This document shows, piece by piece, positions 16,601 to 25,410 of a stretch of 26,862 nt of DNA. The notes under the pieces were generated by a model that saw only the letters and a program-made list of their open reading frames with translations, was not told the origin of the DNA and made no database searches. Each line of letters starts with the position of its first letter. Positions within the stretch are counted from its first letter, which is position 1. Origin of the DNA: Bacillota bacterium (GTDB lineage Bacteria > Bacillota > Clostridia > Oscillospirales > Acutalibacteraceae); the NCBI GenBank assembly GCA_030705695.1, contig JAUZPX010000008.1, forward strand, positions 1 to 26,862, given 5' to 3'. The position numbers and the translations under genes were made by a program.

Positions 16601-17172
16601 AATCGAAAAAGATTATCCTCTGTGTTTTTCAAACGGCGTTCCGCCTCAGCTTTGCGGTAACGGCAGCGGGAAATTCCTGCCGCTTCTTCAAATATCTCAC
16701 GGCGTTCCTCGCTTTTTGATGAAACAATGCTGTCAATCTTGCCCTGACCAATCATGGAATAGCCGTCACGGCCAAGACCTGTATCCATAAAAAGCTCGTT
16801 TATATCTTTTAAACGAACCGCCGCTTTATTTATTAAATACTCGCTCTCTCCCGAGCGATAATACCGACGTGTAATAGCTACATCATCGCTGTCAAACGGT
16901 AGGAGCCTGTCCTTGTTTTCGATAGTAAGAGTGACCTCGGAAAAACCTTGCTTTTTACGGATGTCAGTACCGTTAAAAACAATATCTTCCATCTTGGAAC
17001 AGCGCAATGTCTTTGCAGACTGCTCCCCAAGCACCCAGCGAATAGCATCGCTTATGTTGCTCTTTCCGCTTCCATTCGGACCGACAACGGCTGTTATGCC
17101 TTTATCGAATTTTAATTTTGTTTTATCCGGAAAGGTTTTGAAGCCCTGTATATCAAGGGATTTTAAAAGCAC
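13603..17172 (-). CDS. smc: Chromosome segregation ATPase SMC
   Basis: SMC dimers with ScpA and ScpB organise and segregate the chromosome. The 1189-residue protein has the expected five parts. The N-terminal head carries Walker A GPNGSGKSN at 31-39. A long coiled coil (about 170-500) follows, and then the hinge (about 515-660, with GGIVGAVSRVI and later VTLDGQVVNAGGSLTGG). A second coiled coil reaches about 1020. The C-terminal head carries the signature LSGGEK at 1090-1095 and Walker B VMDEIEAALDE. The start is GTG at 17170-17172, with GAGGTG five bases upstream. The first ten bases overlap the radical SAM gene, so translation may be coupled. Confidence 0.98.
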   Translation of the reverse strand: MLLKSLDIQGFKTFPDKTKLKFDKGITAVVGPNGSGKSNISDAIRWVLGEQSAKTLRCSKMEDIVFNGTDIRKKQGFSEVTLTIENKDRLLPFDSDDVAITRRYYRSGESEYLINKAAVRLKDINELFMDTGLGRDGYSMIGQGKIDSIVSSKSEERREIFEEAAGISRCRYRKAEAERRLKNTEDNLFRLKDILIELEERVGPLKIQAEKAESFLVYSEEKRGLEIALWLNTLEKSGSVLHEQENKIAIARAQYDAVLESLQQINEETEANYLKTGEFASKIDETRREISSYEEKCAEKRSAVSVLENDLLHNSATIERLKSEIENVDETFNTLEQSIEEKKTKITEIEKIKNEKQENYNEATEELNSLHLSSSKSSTDLQEITTELSQLNVKSADARVSEITSASSILELETRISNLQLSKAAKVSQLSELNNALSDYDLMLKNTNERTETLMNALKGLGIRLSNRQSRVNDLKSTADKLMLDVSERNRRTRLLEELERNLEGFSHSVKIVMSEAQKGKLGGIVGAVSRVISVPSEYTVAIETALGAAMQNIVTNTDEDAKRAISYLKEHDGGRATFLPVSTIKGSELNENGLDDCYGFIGIASRLCSCDAKFTNILQSLLGRIVIAEDLNSAVVIAKKYGYRFRVVTLDGQVVNAGGSLTGGSLARNSGLLSRQSEIEKNKQIAIELSKKYETAKAELLEAEQEFAAVEAEILGANAELQQATHEQIQISSERKNCEAEICSQTAALDEIEKECSVAAERIEGLKATKQEASNILAEFSEKIKAAEAKIEELSGSRSRLKEQRDALSLKLQELRLEIVAATKDIEQVEAEISSAITAGENHNERKSKLFEEISEVENKNKEISDNINTYNDEIVKYTETVKELNEKIESLANEQSEVEKRSVELRTAEREKADERETTGRELSRLEERKINLQNQYDEIISKLWEEYELTRREAEEQAVEIESVIAATKRLNELKAKIKALGTVNVGAVEEYKEVSERYTFLSEQVADVEKSKNDILKLITDLNKQMRDVFIESFNDINEHFGKIFTELFGGGKAFLQLTDSQDILNCGIEIAVHPPGKIVVHLDALSGGEKALVAIALYFAIMKVRPAPFCVMDEIEAALDEVNVDRFATYLRRMNKDTQFIVITHRRGTMEESDVLYGVTMQDKGVSKLLEMRASEALAHVSSK

Positions 17173-18179
17173 TGTTTCACCTCTAAATCAAGCTCATATT
17201 TATCTAAATTTTGATTAAGCTTTATCTGAATATTATACCCTAATTCTTCCCATTTCACAAGGTTTGTCTTACGCTGCCCGATAAATTTTGAAAGTGATTT
17301 CGGATTTATTTCTGCGATAACATCTCCGTTATTTATATTCTGTTCTTTGACTTTCTCTACAAATAAATTTTCAAAGATTTTGCTTTCGCATAATTCACGA
17401 AATGCAGGGTGATATGCACCTGCAACCGATTCGCTGCATAAGCTTTGGCTGTCGTGCAACCCTACTCTCAATACATCAATTCCGCTTTTTTCAAACAGCA
17501 AAAGAATTTTCGCACAAATCTCCACCGATTCTTCCAGTGTTTGAGGAACATACTCTCCGTTTTCATAATGCTCTGCAAGCTTAGAATTTTTCAGAACAAC
17601 GGTCGGATATATTCTTACACATTGCGGATTAAGCTTTATGATTTTAAGTGCTGTCTTAAAATCTTTTTCGGGAGTGCTTTTATACAGCCCTGTCATTATT
17701 TGAAGCCCAAGCGAAAAACCGTATTTTTTTATCAGCTTTGAAGCTTTTATAACGTCCTCTGCTGTGTGCCCTCTGCCGTTGGCAAGCAAAACTTTATTAT
17801 CCATGCTCTGTGCGCCGAGTTCAACAGTCGTTACGCCGTATTCTTTAAGAATACCGAGAATTTCATCATCTATTCCGTCAGGACGTGTTGAAATTCGTAT
17901 TCCGCTTACACTGCCGTCTTTTACAAACGGGTATGCGGCTTCTAAAAGCGAAAGCATATAACTGCGTTCAACCATTGTAAAGCTGCCACCAAAAAAAGCG
18001 ATCTCGCTGTCTTTGGGCGCAGTTTTCAAATTTATTAGAGCACTTTCAATCTCTTTTTTAACTTCATTTGCATCAGGAGGGTTTGTTATTCCCGTAATTT
18101 CATTTTGATTACAAAAGCTGCATTTATACGAACAACCCGCATGAGGTACAAAAACAGCAATATTAGCATGTTTCGGCAT
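17163..18179 (-). CDS. Radical SAM protein, Elp3-like, upstream of smc
   Basis: The 338-residue protein has the radical SAM cluster motif as CSYKCSFC, with cysteines at 16, 20 and 23 binding a [4Fe-4S] cluster. It also has the downstream FFGGSF glycine motif near 63 and a VELGAQSMD segment seen in the Elp3/HemN-like branch. It is shorter than true Elp3 and lacks an obvious acetyltransferase domain. The substrate is unknown; genes of this kind are often found next to rnc and smc in Clostridia. The ATG has GGGA upstream and begins one base after the rnc stop. The 3' end overlaps smc by ten bases. Cytosolic; function not assigned. Confidence 0.88.
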   Translation of the reverse strand: MPKHANIAVFVPHAGCSYKCSFCNQNEITGITNPPDANEVKKEIESALINLKTAPKDSEIAFFGGSFTMVERSYMLSLLEAAYPFVKDGSVSGIRISTRPDGIDDEILGILKEYGVTTVELGAQSMDNKVLLANGRGHTAEDVIKASKLIKKYGFSLGLQIMTGLYKSTPEKDFKTALKIIKLNPQCVRIYPTVVLKNSKLAEHYENGEYVPQTLEESVEICAKILLLFEKSGIDVLRVGLHDSQSLCSESVAGAYHPAFRELCESKIFENLFVEKVKEQNINNGDVIAEINPKSLSKFIGQRKTNLVKWEELGYNIQIKLNQNLDKYELDLEVKQCF

Positions 18180-18180
18180 A

Positions 18181-18855
18181 TTAATATCCCATCAACTCCA
18201 AAGCTTCACGTGCAGCCTGCTGTTCAGCAGATTTTTTGCTTTTTCCGCCGCCTCTTCCAATAACATTGCTGTTTAAATGCACTTCAACAACGAAATGCTT
18301 ATTATGGTCGGGGCCGCTCTCGCTCACAAGCACATAAGTTAACTGCTCACCAGGGTTTTTTTGAACAATCTCTTGAAGGCTTGTCTTATAATCCTGCATA
18401 CCTACAGGCTTTTTCGACTTTATATCAGGAACAACAAACCGTAGTATATGCTTTTTTGCAGCTTCCATACCACCATCAAGATAAATAGCGGCAATCAACG
18501 CTTCAAATGCGTCACAGAGAATCGACGGACGCTCTGCGCCGTTTGTGTTGCGTTCTCCTTTGCTGAGCATAAGATACTTTCCCATATGAATCATCTTTGC
18601 ATAGCGGCTGAGGCTTTCTTCGCAAACAAGAGAAGCACGCAGCTTTGTAAGGTCACCCTCAGGAAGTGCTGGCTTTAAATTAAAAATATAATCAGACACA
18701 ACAATGCTCAGCACAGCATCTCCCAAAAACTCTAAACGCTCGTTGCAAGCAGATTTATGTTTAAGTTCATTTGCATAGGAAGAATGCGTAAGTGCTGTAT
18801 TAAGCAAAGATATGTCTTTAAATTCATATCCGATTTCTTTTTGCAATTCAAGCAT
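18181..18855 (-). CDS. rnc: Ribonuclease III
   Basis: RNase III cuts double-stranded RNA in rRNA precursors and some mRNAs. The 224-residue protein has the catalytic domain with the signature NERLEFLGDAVLS near 35-50 and a second acidic cluster around CDAFEALIAAIYLDGG. The C-terminal double-stranded RNA-binding domain contains GRGGGKSKKSAEQQAA. I prefer the ATG at 18853-18855, seven bases after GAGGT, over an in-frame TTG at 18879 that would overlap plsX. It follows plsX by 20 bases. The acpP gene often found between plsX and rnc is not here. Confidence 0.96.
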   Translation of the reverse strand: MLELQKEIGYEFKDISLLNTALTHSSYANELKHKSACNERLEFLGDAVLSIVVSDYIFNLKPALPEGDLTKLRASLVCEESLSRYAKMIHMGKYLMLSKGERNTNGAERPSILCDAFEALIAAIYLDGGMEAAKKHILRFVVPDIKSKKPVGMQDYKTSLQEIVQKNPGEQLTYVLVSESGPDHNKHFVVEVHLNSNVIGRGGGKSKKSAEQQAAREALELMGY

Positions 18856-18875
18856 AAAATTTACCTCTGAGTTAA

Positions 18876-19880
18876 TCAAATATTAATATCAATACTGTTC
18901 GGCAAAGATTTTGTGATTTCTTCAATCACATTGCTGCTAACATACTGCATAGTAAGACGAATGGCATTCTTTATTGTCTTAGCATTTGCACTTCCGTGAG
19001 CTTTAAACACGGGTTTTGAAACACCCATAATAGGAGCTCCGCCATATTCGTTATAGTCGAACTCCTTTTTCATTTCTTTCATTTCTTTAAGCACCATGGC
19101 GGCGGCAAGCTTTGTTTTAACATTTTTTGTAAACACGCCTTTTATTTTATCCATAAGCGCCATAGCTACGCCTTCATATGTTTTTACAATAAGATTGCCT
19201 GAAAATCCGTCAGCCACAAGAACATCACAGGAGTCGTATGGGATATCTCTTCCCTCGACATTGCCGACAAAGTTAATCGGACTGCTTTTTAACAGCTTAT
19301 AAGCCGCTTGTTGGAGCTCTCCGCCTTTGTGATCTTCAACGCCGACATTTGCAAGCGCAACTCTCGGACTTTTAATCCCCATAACCTTTTCCATGTATAT
19401 TGATGCCATGATTCCAAAGCTTTGAAGCATTTCAGGGCGACAATCAACATTTGCGCCGCTGTCCATAAGCATAAAACAGCCTTTTGTATTCGGCAAAATC
19501 GGTGCAAACGCAGGGCGTTTTATACCCTTAATACGCTTAATAAGGAATGTCGCACCAACAACTATTGCGCCGCTGTTGCCTGCTGTAACAAAAGCATCGC
19601 CCTCGCCAGCCGCTAAAAGCTTTAATCCTACTGCCATTGACGATTCGCTCTTTGCTTTTAAAATTGAACCTGCCTCATCTTCCATAGAGATTACATCAGG
19701 TGCGTCTGAAATAACCACGTCTTTCAAAGAAATGCCGTTTTCTGCGGCGACCTTTTCAATCGTCGACTTTTTTCCAACTAGAATCAATTCAAAACCGAAT
19801 TCGTTTTTAGCTTCGACAGCACCTTTGATTATCTCAAGCGGTGCATTGTCACCGCCAAAAGCGTCAACAATTATTTTCAC
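18876..19880 (-). CDS. plsX: Phosphate acyltransferase PlsX
   Basis: PlsX makes acyl-phosphate from acyl-ACP, feeding PlsY in phosphatidic acid synthesis. The 334-residue protein shows the family start IIVDAFGGDNAP, then SMEDEAGSILKAK, a FVTAGNSGAIVVGA block, MLMDSGANVDCRPE, and VADGFSGN in the C-terminal half. Length is normal. The start is GTG at 19878-19880, with AGGTGAG inside the end of trmFO, and it overlaps the trmFO stop by four bases (GTGA), so translation is likely coupled. PlsX is a peripheral membrane enzyme in other bacteria. Confidence 0.97.
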   Translation of the reverse strand: MKIIVDAFGGDNAPLEIIKGAVEAKNEFGFELILVGKKSTIEKVAAENGISLKDVVISDAPDVISMEDEAGSILKAKSESSMAVGLKLLAAGEGDAFVTAGNSGAIVVGATFLIKRIKGIKRPAFAPILPNTKGCFMLMDSGANVDCRPEMLQSFGIMASIYMEKVMGIKSPRVALANVGVEDHKGGELQQAAYKLLKSSPINFVGNVEGRDIPYDSCDVLVADGFSGNLIVKTYEGVAMALMDKIKGVFTKNVKTKLAAAMVLKEMKEMKKEFDYNEYGGAPIMGVSKPVFKAHGSANAKTIKNAIRLTMQYVSSNVIEEITKSLPNSIDINI

Positions 19881-21193
19881 AAAAGCTCACCTTTTTTCAT
19901 TATTTCTTCAATATCTCTCAGCGAACGCTCCGCTATTTTTTCGGCTCGGATCTTTTTATCACGAATTTGTTCATCTAAGCTTGGTAAAATTCCAAGGTTA
20001 GCACCCATAGGCTGGAATTTTGCAGCGCTCCCCTGTGCAATATAATTTGAAAGCGAACCTATCATTGTTGTTACAGGTAAAATAAACGCTTTTCTTCCTT
20101 CATGAAGATGTGCGGCATTTATCCCAGTCATTAGCCCGGATGACGTCGACTCGATATATCCTTCAACTCCGGTAATCTGCCCTGCAAAAAACAAATCATT
20201 CCGTTTTTTTGTACTAAAATCAGCATTAAGTACATTCGGAGAATCGAGGAAAGTATTGCGGTGCATAACACCGTAACGCATAAATTCCGCATTTTTAAGC
20301 GCAGGAATCATTCCAAAAACACGTTTTTGTTCGCTAAATTTTAAATTTGTCTGAAAGCCAACTAGATTATAAAGCGAACCCACAGTATTTTCTTTTCTAA
20401 GCTGAACAACCGCCCAAGGACGGTGCCCAGTATTCGGATCTGTAAGTCCTACAGGTTTCATGGGACCAAACCTTAACGTATCAATGCCTCGTCCTGCCAA
20501 AACCTCAACAGGCATACAACCCTCATAGACTTTTGGATTGTTTACATCGAAGTCATGCAAAGGCGCACGCTCAGCTTGTACCAATTCATTATAAAAAGCT
20601 TCGTATTCTTCTTTGTTTAAAGGGCAGTTTATGTAGTCATCACCGTCACCCTTACCGTATCGTGACGCAAAAAACGCAGAATCCATCGATAAGCTTTCAA
20701 ACGTAACGATAGGCGCAGCGGCATCAAAAAAACTTAGTGCCCCTCCGCAGAATGAAGTAATTTCAGACGATAACGCCTCGCTTGTAAGCGGTCCTGTTGC
20801 TATAACTGTTATTCCGTTTTGAGGAATTTTTGTTACTTCTTCAGAAATTATTTCTATATTCTTATTGTTTCGGATTTTCTCTGTAACCATTGCAGAAAAC
20901 AAATCTCTGTCAACAGCAAGTGCTCCTCCAGCCGGAACGGTACATAAATCCGCACATTGCATTATAAGCGAATCTAATTTTCGCATTTCTTCTTTTAAAA
21001 GACCTGCCGCACTTTCAACACGATTTGCCTTTAATGAATTACTGCAAACCAGCTCGCAAAAATTATCGCTGTGATGAGCAGGAGATTTCTTTTGCGGTTT
21101 CATTTCATAAAGCTTTACATTTATCCCGCGCTTCGCAATTTGGTAAGCCGCCTCGCATCCTGCTAAACCTGCACCAATGACATTAATGCTCAT
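19877..21193 (-). CDS. trmFO: Methylenetetrahydrofolate--tRNA (uracil-54-C5)-methyltransferase
   Basis: TrmFO makes ribothymidine at position 54 of tRNA using methylenetetrahydrofolate and FAD rather than S-adenosylmethionine. The 438-residue protein begins with the FAD-binding NVIGAGLAGCEAA, followed by ELVCSNSLKAN, VPAGGALAVDRD, GCMPVEVLAGRG, TLRFGPMKPVGL and a late FFAGQITGVEGYIES. These blocks are specific for the family. I use the ATG at 21191-21193, seven bases after AAAGG; it overlaps the topA stop as ATGA. The topA-trmFO pair is classic in Firmicutes. The frame stays open to 21220 inside topA, but the family start is clear. Confidence 0.97.
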   Translation of the reverse strand: MSINVIGAGLAGCEAAYQIAKRGINVKLYEMKPQKKSPAHHSDNFCELVCSNSLKANRVESAAGLLKEEMRKLDSLIMQCADLCTVPAGGALAVDRDLFSAMVTEKIRNNKNIEIISEEVTKIPQNGITVIATGPLTSEALSSEITSFCGGALSFFDAAAPIVTFESLSMDSAFFASRYGKGDGDDYINCPLNKEEYEAFYNELVQAERAPLHDFDVNNPKVYEGCMPVEVLAGRGIDTLRFGPMKPVGLTDPNTGHRPWAVVQLRKENTVGSLYNLVGFQTNLKFSEQKRVFGMIPALKNAEFMRYGVMHRNTFLDSPNVLNADFSTKKRNDLFFAGQITGVEGYIESTSSGLMTGINAAHLHEGRKAFILPVTTMIGSLSNYIAQGSAAKFQPMGANLGILPSLDEQIRDKKIRAEKIAERSLRDIEEIMKKGELL

Positions 21194-23271
21194 GTTTCGA
21201 CCTTTTTCTCGTATCCGCAACCCTCTTTTGAGCAGAAAAGCTTAGGCGTTTTGCCTTTTTTAATATATAAAATTTCACCGCATTGAGGGCACTTTTCTTT
21301 TGACGGCTCGCTCCAGGAAACAAAGTCGCAGTTCGGATAGTTATTACAACCGTAAAATGGCTTGCCTTTTTTTGTTTTGCGTTCAATGATTTTGCCGCCG
21401 CATTTCGGGCAATCCACACCTATTTCATTTACAAATTTCTTGATATTTTTGCACTCAGGGTACCCAGGGCAAGCTATAAATTTACCGTAACGCCCGAATT
21501 TAACAACCATCTGCCGTCCGCAGAACTCGCAAATTAAGTCGGTCTTATCTTCCTCCAACTGAATTTTCACGCCCTCTAAGTCAGCTTTGGCTTTTTTAAG
21601 TGTTTCTTCAAAATCACCGTAAAAATCGTGTAATATACTTACCCACTCGGTTTCACCGCTTTCAACGGTATCGAGATTCTGCTCCATCTGAGCTGTAAAT
21701 TTCACATTAACAACCTTCGGAAAACGCTCTTTCATAAGCTTTGTCGATACTTCGCCAAGCTCGGTAGGAAAGAGTGTTTTGCCGTCACGCTTAACATACT
21801 CACGGCTTGTGATTGTGGAAATAGTCGTAGCATATGTCGACGGACGTCCAATTCCGTTTTCTTCAAGAGCCTTGATAAGTGATGCTTCCGTATAGCGTGC
21901 AGGCGGCTGGGTAAAATGCTGATTCGGAATGATTTCCTTAGCGACAAGTGCCATGCCTTCTTCCAAGCGTGGAAGCTCAGTGGCTTTTTCATCGTCCTCG
22001 TCTTTTCCTTCAACATACAAAACGGTATATCCCTCGAATTCAACACGATAACCCGAGGCCTTAAAAATATATCCGTTTGCTTCTATATCGGTCTGAGTTG
22101 TTTTCTGAATGCAGTCTGCCATTTGGCAAGCAGTGAAACGCTCCCAGATTAATTTATAAAGCTTATATTGATCTAAAGAAAGACTGGCTTTTACTTTTTC
22201 AGGTGATAAGTTCGGCATTGTCGGGCGAATAGCCTCATGTCCGTCCTGAGCATTGCTGCGTGATTTAAAAAACCTCGGTTTGCTAGGCAAAAACTTATCT
22301 CCGTAAGTTCCCTTAATATATTCTGTAACTTCAGTAATAGCTTCATCGGAAATGCGAAGAGAATCGGTTCTCATGTAAGTAATAAGACCGACTGCTCCCA
22401 TTCCCTCAACTTCAACGCCCTCATATAATTCCTGAGCAATACGCATTGTACGTTTAGACTGAAAACCTAATTTACGTGATGCTTCCTGTTGAAGAGTAGA
22501 TGTTATAAACGGAGGAGCAGGAGATTTCTTTCTTGTTCCGTTTTTAAGTTTTACAACTTTAAATTCAGCGTCTTTAACTCCTTCAAGAATATTATTCGCT
22601 TCTTCTTCGTTTGTTATCTTAATTTTACCGTTTTTATCTCCGTATAAAGCTGCATCAAAGGCTTTGCGAATTCCTTTGCCTTGCAATTTTGCATCAATAG
22701 ACCAATACTCATCAGGCACAAACTTGCGAATTTCATTTTCACGATCCACAATAATGCTTACTGCGACTGACTGCACACGCCCTGCCGACAATCCACGGCG
22801 AATTTTCTGTGACAAGAACGGACTAAGCTTGTAACCTACAAGTCTGTCCAAAATTCGGCGTGCCTGTTGAGCATTTACAAGGTCAATATCTATCTCTCGG
22901 GGATTCTCCATTCCCTTTTGTACGCCTGTTTTTGTAATTTCATTGAATTCAACACGATTTTTATTATTCAAATCAAGCCCCAAAAGATATGCAAGGTGCC
23001 ATGATATAGCTTCGCCTTCACGATCAGGGTCGGTTGCAAGATAAATATCGTTGCTCTTTTTTGAAAGCTTGACGATTTCGTCAACAAGCTTTTCTTTCCC
23101 TTTAATTACTTCATACTTAGGAGCAAAATTATTCTTTATATCAACGTTAAGTCTGCCGCTCGGCAGGTCACGGATATGTCCCATTGATGCGATTACTTCA
23201 TAATCGCTTCCAAGATATTTCTTTATAGTTTTAGCTTTTGCAGGAGACTCAACAATAACTAGTTTGCTCAT
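21190..23271 (-). CDS. topA: DNA topoisomerase I (type IA)
   Basis: TopA relaxes negative supercoils by cutting one DNA strand. The 693-residue protein has the N-terminal Toprim domain (VIVESPAKAKTI at 5-16, and ATDPDREGEAISWH). The active-site tyrosine is Y299 in GLITYMRTDSLR. Further blocks are GRVQSVAV and IGRPSTYATTI. The C-terminus has three zinc-ribbon-like modules: CEFC...CPGYPEC, CPKC...CNNYPNC and CPQC...CSKEGC. The ATG follows GGAGGG. It lies 47 bases after dprA and overlaps trmFO, matching the dprA-topA-trmFO order of many Firmicutes. Confidence 0.98.
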   Translation of the reverse strand: MSKLVIVESPAKAKTIKKYLGSDYEVIASMGHIRDLPSGRLNVDIKNNFAPKYEVIKGKEKLVDEIVKLSKKSNDIYLATDPDREGEAISWHLAYLLGLDLNNKNRVEFNEITKTGVQKGMENPREIDIDLVNAQQARRILDRLVGYKLSPFLSQKIRRGLSAGRVQSVAVSIIVDRENEIRKFVPDEYWSIDAKLQGKGIRKAFDAALYGDKNGKIKITNEEEANNILEGVKDAEFKVVKLKNGTRKKSPAPPFITSTLQQEASRKLGFQSKRTMRIAQELYEGVEVEGMGAVGLITYMRTDSLRISDEAITEVTEYIKGTYGDKFLPSKPRFFKSRSNAQDGHEAIRPTMPNLSPEKVKASLSLDQYKLYKLIWERFTACQMADCIQKTTQTDIEANGYIFKASGYRVEFEGYTVLYVEGKDEDDEKATELPRLEEGMALVAKEIIPNQHFTQPPARYTEASLIKALEENGIGRPSTYATTISTITSREYVKRDGKTLFPTELGEVSTKLMKERFPKVVNVKFTAQMEQNLDTVESGETEWVSILHDFYGDFEETLKKAKADLEGVKIQLEEDKTDLICEFCGRQMVVKFGRYGKFIACPGYPECKNIKKFVNEIGVDCPKCGGKIIERKTKKGKPFYGCNNYPNCDFVSWSEPSKEKCPQCGEILYIKKGKTPKLFCSKEGCGYEKKVET

Positions 23272-23318
23272 TAATGTCCCTCCGATTGTTCTGTTAAATA
23301 ATATATGTCATTAAAAAA

Positions 23319-24527
23319 TTATTTTATGCAGTAACTTCGCCCTGCAAGCGGTGTAACGGCGTCAACGAGTTCCAACTCTGTAAGCGCCTGAGCAACTTGA
23401 TTTGGCGGAAGATTCAACTCTAAGATAATAGTATCAATATGCTTTGGTTCTTCAGAAAGAAAATTAAACACATTTTGCGTAGCTTGGGACAAGCCTGATA
23501 AGTCCACTTGTTTTTTCGGCTGTTCAAAAGGCTTTTCCGATGCTTTTTGTATTTTTACATTTCGAACTTGTTTTGTCTGTTTTGAGATATTCTTCGTCAG
23601 AAAATCTTCAGGCTTAATCGGTTTCAGATTGTCATCTATTTCATTAAACTCATATTGCGTTTCATAAGCTTCCAAAATATCACGATACGTTGTTGCAGGA
23701 ATTGCACCAACTTTAATCAGCTCATTAGTACCTGCGGAAACCGATGAATTAATGCTCCCTGGAACAGCAAAAACATCTCTTCCCTGCTCCAAAGCTAAAT
23801 TAGCCGTAATCAGCGAGCCGCTCTTATTTCCCGCTTCAACAACAAGTGCTGCCTTGCTCAAAGCTGAGATAATTCTGTTGCGAACAGGAAAGCTCCCTTT
23901 ATTGACAGGGTAATCTGGCGGATATTCGCTTATAAGCGCTCCTGTTTCTGAAATTGTTTTTCGAAGTGCTTCATTTTGTTGCAGATAATTATTATGAATT
24001 CCGCAGCCTAACACACATATGGTGTCTCCGTTTGCCGATAATGATCCTTTATGGGCGGCACTGTCAATTCCTAATGCTCCACCGCTTACGATTATCGAGC
24101 CTGCTTTTGCTAAATGATATGAGAACTCATATGCAATTTTAACACCATAGAAAGATGATTTTCTTGTTCCCACTATGGCAATTGTAAAGCGATTATCAAC
24201 ATTGGGTAAATTGCCTGAAACATAAAGTGCTGCCGGCGGATTAAAAATCTCCTGCAAAACCACAGGATATTCGTTATCTCCAATGGAGATAATGTCATAT
24301 TTAAGCTCCCGGCAACGATTTATTATTGGATCAGCAACATTAAGCGGAGTACTTTCAAGCTTTTGAAGGTTCTTAGGCGATAAAACACCAGACAATATCC
24401 ATTCTTGCCTGCCGCCTTCATAAAACTCTTTAAAACCTTTATAAAGCTCGATAATACGTTTTACCTTTGGGTTTGCATACCCCAAAGCCTGAGAAATCCA
24501 GATGGCATATTTTGTGCTTTCATTCAT
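23319..24527 (-). CDS. dprA: DNA-processing protein DprA
   Basis: DprA binds single-stranded DNA and loads RecA during natural transformation; many bacteria not known to be competent also carry it. The 402-residue protein has an N-terminal helical part and then the Rossmann core, with IAIVGTRKSSFYG, VSGGALGIDSAAH, ICVLGCGI, PVRNRIISALS and VVEAGNKSGSLITA. The C-terminal winged-helix DML1-like domain is present (about 335-402), after a lysine- and glutamine-rich linker. I prefer the ATG at 24525-24527 over an in-frame TTG at 24551. It lies 43 bases after the RNA methyltransferase gene. Confidence 0.95.
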   Translation of the reverse strand: MNESTKYAIWISQALGYANPKVKRIIELYKGFKEFYEGGRQEWILSGVLSPKNLQKLESTPLNVADPIINRCRELKYDIISIGDNEYPVVLQEIFNPPAALYVSGNLPNVDNRFTIAIVGTRKSSFYGVKIAYEFSYHLAKAGSIIVSGGALGIDSAAHKGSLSANGDTICVLGCGIHNNYLQQNEALRKTISETGALISEYPPDYPVNKGSFPVRNRIISALSKAALVVEAGNKSGSLITANLALEQGRDVFAVPGSINSSVSAGTNELIKVGAIPATTYRDILEAYETQYEFNEIDDNLKPIKPEDFLTKNISKQTKQVRNVKIQKASEKPFEQPKKQVDLSGLSQATQNVFNFLSEEPKHIDTIILELNLPPNQVAQALTELELVDAVTPLAGRSYCIK

Positions 24528-24570
24528 ATAACCATCCGCCTTTCTCTGCAAAGAAATTAAAATCAGTATC

Positions 24571-25374
24571 TCATTTGCTTGTTTTGCGAACCATTTCCCA
24601 CATCAAGATACTTGCGGCAACACTTGCATTCAAAGATTCCGCATCACCGTTCATAGGGATAGTCACCAGACTATTGCAGGCTTGAATAGCTTCTTGAGTT
24701 AATCCGTTTGCTTCATTTCCCACAAGCATAACAGCAGCGCCTTTGAGCTGTAAATCCGTTATTTTTTCGGCAGTACAATCAGGCACCGAAGCAAGAGTTG
24801 TCATACCATTACTATTGCATTTATTAATCCATGCAATCATATCGGATTCAATTTGAACTTTCACTCGAAAAACAGCACCCATACTTCCGCGAACAACTTT
24901 AGGGCTATAAATATCACAGCAATCCTCAGATAAAATTACACCGTCGATTCCCAAAGCCTCAGCTGTTCTTAAAATTGTACCAAGATTATTCGGATCGCTA
25001 ATATTTTCGAGTGCTATATAATTTCCTATTCTGTTAATTGTATCAAACTGATTTTTTTTGTCAAGCATTGTCACGGTAAAAACCATACCTTGCGGCGTTT
25101 TAGTATCTGAAAGCAAGGCAAGTATTTGATCAGATACAATATGAATATTTTCTGCACTGCATTCCGCTTTATTAAAAAGCTCAGAAAATTTTTCACTAGC
25201 CGTCTCGGTAAAAAAAGCATCTTCAATTTGAGCACCGCTTTTTAATGCCTCATCACAAAGGCGAGCTCCCTCAATTATAAATGCGTTTTGTTCACGACGG
25301 TCTTTTGCGCTTTTTAAAAGCTTTACTGACTGTTTGATTTTTTCGTTATCCCTGCTTGTGATTTTTTGTATCAT
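24571..25374 (-). CDS. SpoU/TrmH-family RNA 2'-O-methyltransferase
   Basis: This enzyme methylates a ribose 2'-OH in rRNA or tRNA using S-adenosylmethionine. The 267-residue protein has an N-terminal substrate-binding domain (about 1-95, with FIIEGARLCDEAL) and the SPOUT knot domain. SpoU motif 1 is DPNNLGTILRTAEALG, motif 2 is VMLVGNEANGL, and motif 3 is IPMNGDAESLNASVAASI. The knotted fold works as a dimer. The ATG at 25372-25374 has AGGAAG seven bases upstream. It follows the terminator after rplT, and I see no strong promoter in the short gap, so it may be fed by read-through. RlmB and YsgA subtypes are both possible. Confidence 0.9.
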   Translation of the reverse strand: MIQKITSRDNEKIKQSVKLLKSAKDRREQNAFIIEGARLCDEALKSGAQIEDAFFTETASEKFSELFNKAECSAENIHIVSDQILALLSDTKTPQGMVFTVTMLDKKNQFDTINRIGNYIALENISDPNNLGTILRTAEALGIDGVILSEDCCDIYSPKVVRGSMGAVFRVKVQIESDMIAWINKCNSNGMTTLASVPDCTAEKITDLQLKGAAVMLVGNEANGLTQEAIQACNSLVTIPMNGDAESLNASVAASILMWEMVRKTSK

Positions 25375-25410
25375 AAAAATACTTCCTAAATTATTGTTTT
25401 CACCATACAC

